From Galeruca laticollis (taxonomy: Eukaryota; Arthropoda; Insecta; Coleoptera; Chrysomelidae), in NCBI GenBank assembly GCA_963921935.1, contig OY998176.1:144070305-144134304 (forward strand): a DNA stretch of 64,000 bases, written 5' to 3'. Made by a program: the position numbers and the translations under genes. Position 1 is the stretch's first letter; each line of letters begins with the position of its first letter. The notes beneath the pieces were generated by a model, which had not been told where the DNA came from, made no database searches, and saw only the letters and a program-made list of their open reading frames with translations. Below, one piece after another: positions 57,298 through 64,000 of this stretch.

Positions 57298-57711
57298 GTG
57301 CATAATATCATCTATTCATCGCGATATGAACATCCTCGAGAATTTATTATAGATTATGAAAATAATAGTAAAAAAGTAGAAAAACCTAATTTAATATTTA
57401 TCGAGGGTAGATTACAAAATATTATTTGTAGAATTTTAATAGATATGGGTTCAGAGGTAACATTAATTAAACAGGATATAGTAGACAATTTAAATAAAGA
57501 TGATATTATGATGATAAATACAAAGAAACTATCATTAGTAGGGGCGAATGATAAAAATTTATATTATACAAATAGTACCATAATCACAGATTTTTATTTG
57601 GGAAATATAGCTTATAAAATACAATTATTAGTAGTTAAGAATTTAAAATATGATGTAATTTTGGGAAATGATGAATTGAGCAATCACAAGATGATTATTG
57701 ATTATAAATAG
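57298..57711 (+). CDS. Aspartic protease, active-site variant DMG
   Basis: This 137-codon region is in the same frame as RT and integrase. The core reads RILIDMGSEVTLIKQDIVDN, with YDVILGNDELSNH near the end (the ILG motif of retropepsins). The catalytic triad in this family is D-T-G or D-S-G; here it is D-M-G (ATG for ACG), which should impair activity. An in-frame TAG (57709-57711) separates it from RT, unexpected for a pol polyprotein unless read through. The frame is open upstream of the first ATG, as expected of a frameshift product. Confidence 0.8.
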   Translation: MHNIIYSSRYEHPREFIIDYENNSKKVEKPNLIFIEGRLQNIICRILIDMGSEVTLIKQDIVDNLNKDDIMMINTKKLSLVGANDKNLYYTNSTIITDFYLGNIAYKIQLLVVKNLKYDVILGNDELSNHKMIIDYK

Positions 57712-57717
57712 GGGTAC

Positions 57718-59202
57718 ATGGTATGTGAAGGTAATATAATAATTGACAAAAAGGAAGAACAAGAGGTAGAGGAAAGACAATGTCAAATAAATGAAATAGA
57801 AATTGTGGAAGATCTACAAGAACAATTTTGTCCCATACAATATAGAAAGGAGATTGATGAGTTATTAACAAAATATAGAAGACTCTTCAACAAAGAAGTA
57901 TGCATAGCAGCAAAGTATATACATAAGTTGGAAATGAACAAGGATATTAGTAATTTCAAAATAAAAACCTATCCCATTCCTTATAAGCTAAAAAATGAAG
58001 TATACCGGGAGTTAGAAAAGATGATACAAGATGGTATTATAGAAAGATCCAACTCTCCATATATAAGTGCGATAACATGTGTCCGAAAAAAGTCAGGTGA
58101 GATTAGATTATGTCTGGATGCCAGAAATATCAACTCATATACTAAAAAACAATATGAGAGTCCTTTAAATGTAGAGGGGATATTTGGTAGGATTACAAGA
58201 GCTAACATATTCACGAAACTGGATTTGAAGCATAGTTTCTGGTTGATTCCATTAGATAAAAGAAGTCGTCCATATACAGCATTTATGATTGATGGTGTAG
58301 TATACCAATTTTGTGTTGTTCCATTTGGTTTACAGAGTTCGTGTGCAGCATTGGTAAGAACACTTCACACTGTTCTTAACCAATATGAACATTTTACATT
58401 GCACTATATCGATGATATATTAATATATTCAGAAAATGAAGAACAACATCACGAACATTTGAAGACTATATTGGCAGAATTGGAAAGAGCAGGATTAAAA
58501 TTGAACATGGAAAAATGTCAATTTTACCAAAAAGAAGTGCAGTATTTGGGATATATTTTAAATTCTACTGGAGTGAGAATGAACCCTGAACGAATTAGAA
58601 CCATAAGGGAATATAAAACACCGACTAATCTGAAAACTCTTCGAGGATTTTTGGGAATTCTCAACTACTTCAAACGACTAATACCAGACCTCAGTAATAA
58701 GGAAATTCCATTAATTGAATTACTCAAGAAGGAAACAAAATGGAAATGGGATGCTAGAAGAGAACAAGCTTTCCAAGAACTCAAGGAAATATTTTTACAA
58801 AATTTGCAGGTTTATCATCCTCAATATGACAAGCCATTTATTTTAAGAACAGATGCATCCATAGATAGATTAGCAGGAGTTTTATTGCAAGAACAAGAGG
58901 AAGGAGAAGTACCAATCAGTTTTATTTCCCGAGTAACGAAAAACTATGAAAGAAAATACTCAGTTACTGAATTGGAGATGGCAAGCATAGTATTTTGCAT
59001 AACTAAATTATGTTTTTATCTATTAGGAGCAAAATTTTACTTGGAAACAGACCATTCAGCTTTAACAGCAATGTTTAAAAATCGTTATGCAAACAATAGG
59101 ATACATCGATGGATACTTCTATTACAGGAATATGAATTTGAAATAAAATTTATTCCTGGGAAAACTAGTATAGTAGCGGATGCTCTTAGCCGTGAAACAT
59201 AA
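57718..59202 (+). CDS. Reverse transcriptase and RNase H
   Basis: 494 codons. The RT starts with a YPIPYKLKNEVYRELEKMIQ primer-grip-like lead and IRLCLDARNINSYT. FTKLDLKHSFWLIPLD has the first catalytic D. VVPFGLQSSCAALVRTL replaces the usual FGL(K/C)NAP. LHYIDDILIYSEN has the YIDD catalytic pair, then FLGILNYFKRLIPDLS. RNase H follows: ILRTDASIDRLAGVLLQ, YSVTELEMASIVFC, FYLETDHSALTAM and the closing VADALSRET. Sequence order and motifs are those of Ty3/gypsy pol. An in-frame TAA (59200-59202) separates it from integrase, so at least one pol stop exists on each side. Confidence 0.9.
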   Translation: MVCEGNIIIDKKEEQEVEERQCQINEIEIVEDLQEQFCPIQYRKEIDELLTKYRRLFNKEVCIAAKYIHKLEMNKDISNFKIKTYPIPYKLKNEVYRELEKMIQDGIIERSNSPYISAITCVRKKSGEIRLCLDARNINSYTKKQYESPLNVEGIFGRITRANIFTKLDLKHSFWLIPLDKRSRPYTAFMIDGVVYQFCVVPFGLQSSCAALVRTLHTVLNQYEHFTLHYIDDILIYSENEEQHHEHLKTILAELERAGLKLNMEKCQFYQKEVQYLGYILNSTGVRMNPERIRTIREYKTPTNLKTLRGFLGILNYFKRLIPDLSNKEIPLIELLKKETKWKWDARREQAFQELKEIFLQNLQVYHPQYDKPFILRTDASIDRLAGVLLQEQEEGEVPISFISRVTKNYERKYSVTELEMASIVFCITKLCFYLLGAKFYLETDHSALTAMFKNRYANNRIHRWILLLQEYEFEIKFIPGKTSIVADALSRET

Positions 59203-60390
59203 ATGAAGAAGAAGGATCAACAATTCCAAATTGGCATAAATAGGTTGCAAAAAACTGAAGGTTTGTTTACTTTGGAAAAATTAATGGAGGATCAGAGAAA
59301 TTTACAAGAATCTTGTAAAAGAGGAGCATTTCAAAACGAGGGAATTTTGTATAAGATGGAAGATAGGGAAATTTATTTAATAACACCTGAATATGCTAAG
59401 GAAATTCTCAAACAATTACATGAGGAGTATGGACATATAGGATCTCGAAAACTATGGATGTTGTTTAGAGAAAATTACACTGCAAAGAAGGACATATCAT
59501 TGGTTAAAGAAATCTGTAAAATTTGTCAGTTGGCGAAGGAAAGGAACTATCATCATATTAGTGGACCAAAACCTATAATAGCACTCAAGCCTTTACATAT
59601 AGTAGCTATTGATTTCATATCACAATTAATACCTAGCAAGCAAGGCAATAAACATATTTTAGTTATGGTGGATATATTTTCAAAATTTGTAAGAACTTTT
59701 CCTTGTCAACGTACCAATGCAAACACAGTAATATCTTGTCTGAAAAATTTTATAGAAGAAATAGGAACTCCGGAAAACTTAATATTGGATCATGCTACTT
59801 ACTTTGTGAGTGAAAAAGTCAAACGCTTGTGTAGAAATCATAATATTAAAATGAATTTCATAAGTATAAGAAAACCTTCATCTAATCCAGCTGAGAGGTA
59901 TATCAAAGAAGTTGTTAAGTATTTAAGGATTTTATGTAATAATAGACACAATTCATGGGAAGAAAATCTAAATCAAGTCGAGAAATTTTTAAATCAATTA
60001 CCTAATGGAGTTACTGAAGAATGTCCACAATTTATTTTGAAAGGAATACCTCCAGAACGTGAATGGATAATACAGAGAGAATGGGATATGTCTCAAGTTT
60101 TGAATAAAGTAAGCAAGAATTTGGAGAGAAGTGCTATAAGATTTATTAAAAGAAAAGGAGACAAAAATAATAAGAAGATTAGATTTGAAAAAGGAGATTT
60201 AGTCCTAGTAAGATCTTTGAGAACAACAAAGAAAGGTGAAAATCAATGTAAAAAGTTATTATCACCATTTGAAGGGCCATATGTAGTCGACAATAGTGAT
60301 GCTCAAAATAGTTATCGCTTATTTTATCCAGGTACACAATTAGAAAGGGGAGTGTTCAATGTAGAACATGTATATAGATATTATGAATAG
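59203..60390 (+). CDS. Integrase
   Basis: 395 codons in the same frame as RT. An H-x4-H and C-x2-C zinc domain (LHEEYGHIG…ICKICQLAK) comes first. The catalytic core contains IVAIDFISQLIPS (first D), ENLILDHATYFVSEK (second D) and KPSSNPAERYIKEV (E). The C-terminal domain has FEKGDLVLVRSLRTTKKGEN and LLSPFEGPYVV, a GPY/F-type module seen in Ty3/gypsy integrases. It ends EHVYRYYE. The DDE set is complete. It inserts the element cDNA into host DNA. Confidence 0.9.
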   Translation: MKKKDQQFQIGINRLQKTEGLFTLEKLMEDQRNLQESCKRGAFQNEGILYKMEDREIYLITPEYAKEILKQLHEEYGHIGSRKLWMLFRENYTAKKDISLVKEICKICQLAKERNYHHISGPKPIIALKPLHIVAIDFISQLIPSKQGNKHILVMVDIFSKFVRTFPCQRTNANTVISCLKNFIEEIGTPENLILDHATYFVSEKVKRLCRNHNIKMNFISIRKPSSNPAERYIKEVVKYLRILCNNRHNSWEENLNQVEKFLNQLPNGVTEECPQFILKGIPPEREWIIQREWDMSQVLNKVSKNLERSAIRFIKRKGDKNNKKIRFEKGDLVLVRSLRTTKKGENQCKKLLSPFEGPYVVDNSDAQNSYRLFYPGTQLERGVFNVEHVYRYYE

Positions 60391-61376
60391 ATGATGTTAT
60401 GTTACGAAAAATACTTGAAAAAAGGAAATAATAGTCATAAGGATAGATTTAAAATTTAATATTAGGTAATGTACAAAGATAATTAGATAGTAGATAGAGC
60501 TTTGTTTTCCATTTGGCAGCTGATGATCCAATTAAATTCATCATGTTTGTTTCTTCAGAACCTAAAAAACACAAATGAATGAATAAATATCATATAACGT
60601 AATATAAAGAAAAATTTATTAGATAAAACTTATAATGAAAACCGTTTTAAAAAATTTGAATATGGCAAATCAATATATAACAAATAAAGAAAACAATTTA
60701 TAAGAAATACTGGCTTTAAATAGAAGGAAAATATGAAAATATAGGATAGAGGGGATAAAATGAGAATAACTCAAGTATCAAATAGAAGTTCACATTTTTT
60801 AAATAAGGAAATAAGATGTAAGTAATAAAGGATAGGAAAGGATAATAATGAATGATATGGATTAAAAATATAGGAGGTAATGTTTAATGTCAATTAGAAT
60901 CTTATAGATTACTTAAAAATACAGGAAGGAATAAGGAAATTGATATTGATATATATGAATTTAAGAAATAATTAATTATATTGAATTATGAATATTGAAA
61001 AGAAATATGATATGAGGAGTATATAGAAGTATAATGTAATTACAAAGAAATAAGTTGATATATAAGTGGATGTTAGTAAGAAATGATAATAGAGAAGTAT
61101 TATATGAAGTAATATTAAAAATATAAATTGACATTGATCTTAATCAAGTGTATTTTAAGGAAAGAATTAGGAGACAGTTATTGAAAGAAATAGGTTTTGT
61201 AGTAGGAAATATGTGAACAAATATTTGAGAAACAAAGTTAAAGAAATTAAGATTATGCCATAAAATTGTTAAATTTTTTTTGAATAAAATAAAATCAATC
61301 ATTTATAATAAGAAAATTGAAATTTAAATAAATATCCAGGGTATGGATAACATTTAAATTTAAATTTGAGGGGAAT
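60391..61376 (+). other. 3' untranslated region of the LTR element
   Basis: About 990 bp of extremely AT-rich sequence without env or any other ORF. It ends in the polypurine tract GAGGGGAA (61368-61375) just before the right LTR. Confidence 0.75.
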
Positions 61377-62861
61377 TGAACCAGATATCATAGATAGTAA
61401 GAGAATTAGTTCTATAAAAATATGTTGCTAGTATGAAAATATATGAAAATATATGAAAATAATATAATTTAAGAAAACAAGTAAAAAGGAAACACTTTTC
61501 TTAATTTAAACAACATATCAAGTAAAGATATATTAAATAATTGTCTATAACAATATAATAGATAAAGAAATTACCTCAATAATAACATAAAATATAGAGA
61601 TTGCCTAACCAATGTAATGATGTAAATAAAGTTGCCTAAGACGAAGATTATTTTCCATAACATAATCAGCTGCTCATCTGAAATGAAAACAAATATTATT
61701 ATAGTTAATTCATTATAATCATTAATTTAAGAATAAAAAGAAATTCAAATATTGAATAGAATATAATTCAATAGATTTTCATAGATAAACAAATAACGAC
61801 ATATATACAAATGATATATGGTAAATAAAATAAACGTTGAATCAATAAATAATAATTTGTTAAAGTTTATTATAAATAATATAATGCAAAGAGTATAGAC
61901 AAATAACATAAGAGAATTTATATTTATAAATAATATGAGTGTAACAGTGATAGACTGTCAATAACAATATTGGATGTTGTACCATTTAAATGTATCTATG
62001 TATAACCAACTTTAATTTATTTGTATGATAAAAAAACTCATAGGAACTCTATAAATGAACTAATAATGTAAAAGAGTGTATGTATGAAACTTTTCTAATA
62101 AGTGAAAGAAGTTTTAATTAATTTGATTGCAAAGGACAATATTTTATTGGTTATAAAATATGACAGAACAAATTGTGAATCAACAAGTAAACTTTGAAAT
62201 AGTGACCTAAAGAAAAACAAAAGACTGTTTTGTTGAAAAAAGTGGAGAATCGAGGGGACGCTTAAGAGAATGGGGAAGCTGGTGTCAAGAAGCGAGGAGT
62301 GTGTGTGATAATGTTCCAGAAATTTCAAGAAATTCCCAGTTTAACACAATTAAAACTATAAAGTACTATAGAAAACAGTCTTATTAATACTCACAGTTAA
62401 TTATATCAAGTTTTTCGACAAGAATCTTCAAAATTTCGCATCATTTTTGGTTTTTGGAGCTTCAGAGGAGTATTCCTGGGGTCCAGAGACATTCATCCCA
62501 ATTCAAGAACAACAGGTCAGTGTGTTTAAAATATTATTGGCCAATAATCAGAGTAAAAACTCAAAATACTCAAATAAGTACTTAATTTCATAAATTAATA
62601 AACATTTGCGAATATGATCTATCTGAAAAAGAAAGAGAACAGACTTTATATAGTTAATTAATTGCATAAATCGTTAATATTAATAAAAAGGCCGAATTTA
62701 AATAAATTAAAATATGTACTTACGCCATGTTGTAATCGCATAAATATGGTGCTTGAAATTTTATTAATGTAATAACTATGTCCATCTGTATATAATTCCT
62801 ATATTTCTGTCTATGTAGATAACTATTTTCTTTCCACAGCAATTTGTATCATATATATGTA

Positions 62862-62919
<58 letters not shown>

Positions 62920-62988
62920 TCTTTTATGTGTTTGAACCATTCACTTGTCTGCATCGTAAACAAACTATGTTGGTACATGTATAGATGC
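61377..62988 (+). repeat. Right LTR, truncated
   Basis: This matches 53381-54951 closely and stops at ATAGATGC (62988), where the left copy continues for about 400 bp more. It contains a longer (TA)n (62864-62916) than the left LTR (54860-54879). Confidence 0.88.
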
Positions 62989-63480
62989 ACGATACACTCA
63001 CAACGGTATGCCAGGTAGCTGGTCGAGATACGTCCGTTACGCGCATTACGTCACGCGCGAGGCAGTTTTTGAAAGACTCATAATGGTTTTAAAGCAAACC
63101 AAACGCTTGACAAATTTTAAAAGCATCCTGAACCTTTATGTTTAGTTCGATTTTTGTGAAATTTGATGGATGTACTTAATAATAATAAACTTAAAATGGA
63201 GAAATCTTAATTTTTTTCTAAACCCTCTAAAAGTATTTAATTTCTTCAGTTTTAAACGGAATTTAAAAATTAAGTGTATGAAAATTTTCTGTTTTTCATT
63301 TTAATAAATTATTACCAAGTAGTTTTTAAATGGATGCTTTGCCACAACTTTTTTAAAGGTTCTTGTTGCAATACAATAATTAGACATACCTTGGTAAAGT
63401 CCGGTTTGCTCTTAAAACCTTCATAAGACCTACAAAAAACTGTCAGTTTCTATTAAATAGGCAATTAACAGTTATTTGTG
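62989..63480. other. Right flank, no gene seen
   Basis: It begins with a GC-richer stretch (GATACACTCACAACGG, then GTTACGCGCATTACGTCACG) after the broken LTR, followed by AT-rich sequence. The abrupt change suggests an insertion or deletion junction. Confidence 0.4.
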
Positions 63481-63485
63481 TAACT

Positions 63486-63600
63486 AGTGCAAAAAGTGCA
63501 TGTTTATTGTATGAAGCATGAAGTTTGCAGCTCAAGACGAAGTCGAGAGCTGCAATCATGCTGAGTGCAACAAACATGCTTTTTGCACGTGTTGCACACA
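63486..63600. repeat. Fold-back of about 115 bp
   Basis: The left arm AGTGCAAAAAGTGCATGTTT…GAAGTTTGCAGCTC and right arm GAGCTGCAATCATGCTGAGT…AAACATGCTTTTTGCAC pair around a loop containing AAGACGAAGTCGA. Confidence 0.75.
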
Positions 63601-63639
63601 ACATTTTTTTCTATGATAAAAAGTAACTTGTTTTTTTCA

Positions 63640-63810
63640 CTAGTGCAAAAAGTAGCTATTTTTTGCAGTAGTGCAAAAAGTAGATTACAGTGCAAAAAAT
63701 AGCCACTTTTTGCACTAGTGCAAAAAATAGCTAGTTTTTGCACTAAAAGCAAAAAAGTTAAACTTTTGACACTGCAGATAGAACAAAAAGTAGTTACTTT
63801 TTGCACTATC
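63640..63810. repeat. Cluster of TTTTTGCACTAGTGCAAAAA-type palindromes
   Basis: The word AGTGCAAAAA(G/A)TAG and its complement recur about ten times in both orientations, forming short nested palindromes. The open frame across it on the minus strand is a by-product of the repeats. Confidence 0.8.
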
Positions 63811-64000
63811 GTAGAAAAATGTATTTAAAAAGTAAACAAATAAAAAATTTAAGTTTTGATGTATTTTATTATTGATTCCTTTTACAAACAGAGTGAATAT
63901 ATTGTACTATAAGACAAATGCTACAATTTTTTGTTACTAAATTTACTAATTTTATTATTTAGCGTTCTTTTACAATTCAAGAAGCTAATTTTCCTATTTA
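63811..64000. other. AT-rich end of window
   Basis: No feature recognised. Confidence 0.4.

Larger units (their letters stand above)
53381..62988 (+). mobile_element. Ty3/gypsy-type LTR retrotransposon, env-less, young
   Basis: The order is left LTR, lysine-type primer binding site, gag, protease, RT/RNase H, integrase, AT-rich 3' region, polypurine tract and right LTR. The long LTRs and the tRNA-Lys-type PBS recall the Osvaldo/Ulysses group, which is inference. The LTRs differ by only scattered substitutions, small indels and the length of an internal (TA)n, so the insertion looks recent. The right LTR is truncated by about 400 bp. The left edge abuts (TA)n; no target duplication is visible. 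Confidence 0.9.

Noticed and set aside
63504..63806. 100-codon minus-strand ORF rich in F, C and L
   Set aside because: It arises from the TTTTGCAC palindrome repeats.

Overview
The window is AT-rich animal DNA, almost certainly from an insect with a large, transposon-rich genome. The reasons are invertebrate-type element families (Penelope-like, PIF/Harbinger, mariner, piggyBac, IS5-like and IS630-type DNA transposons, an insect-style Ty3/gypsy element), a 51-bp intron with canonical splice sites, and no operons or bacterial-style genes. The order cannot be decided from the sequence alone.

The only host gene I can support is a spliced homologue of SMIM14 (small integral membrane protein 14) on the + strand. 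Its four coding exons lie at 508-591, 643-691, 29338-29474 and 45342-45380. They join in phase to 102 codons plus stop. Intron 2 is 28.6 kb and intron 3 is 15.9 kb, and nearly everything else up to 45.3 kb is transposon debris inside these introns.

Intron 2 holds a 15-kb element (969-16020) with about 464-bp terminal inverted repeats. It carries a decayed multi-exon gene resembling the XPG/PIN-like, 'GCD'-motif proteins of Academ-type transposons. Two younger elements are nested in it. A 2.46-kb TIR element (4493-6954, 6-bp duplication CATTTG) sits in the coding region, and a Spy-like element (12178-15875) sits precisely between AAA and TTT in the right TIR. A THAP-domain gene lies in its middle. 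Then come an hAT-type MITE, a mariner, a PIF/Harbinger with its Myb-like accessory gene, a broken I/Jockey-type LINE containing a fold-back insertion, a second fold-back plus minisatellite, and a piggyBac remnant.

Intron 3 holds a left-end fragment of the 15-kb family, a nearly intact 551-codon transposon-type gene of unknown function, a 1.3-kb TIR element, an RTE-type LINE tail, and two copies of an IS630-type (DD82E-like) transposon. Each copy carries a tandem array of about 174-bp units after the transposase. Between them lies a Penelope-like element broken by an internal inversion.

Downstream of SMIM14 are a LINE ORF1/endonuclease fragment, a head-to-head Penelope palindrome (47.4-51.5 kb), two more Penelope fragments, one with a convincing hammerhead ribozyme (52425-52477, minus strand), and an almost complete Ty3/gypsy-type LTR retrotransposon (53381-62988: gag, protease, RT/RNase H, integrase, no env). 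Penelope ends repeatedly abut (TA)n tracts. The last kilobase contains a palindromic TTTTGCAC-rich cluster.

Family assignments rest on motifs I recognise by eye. No database search was possible.
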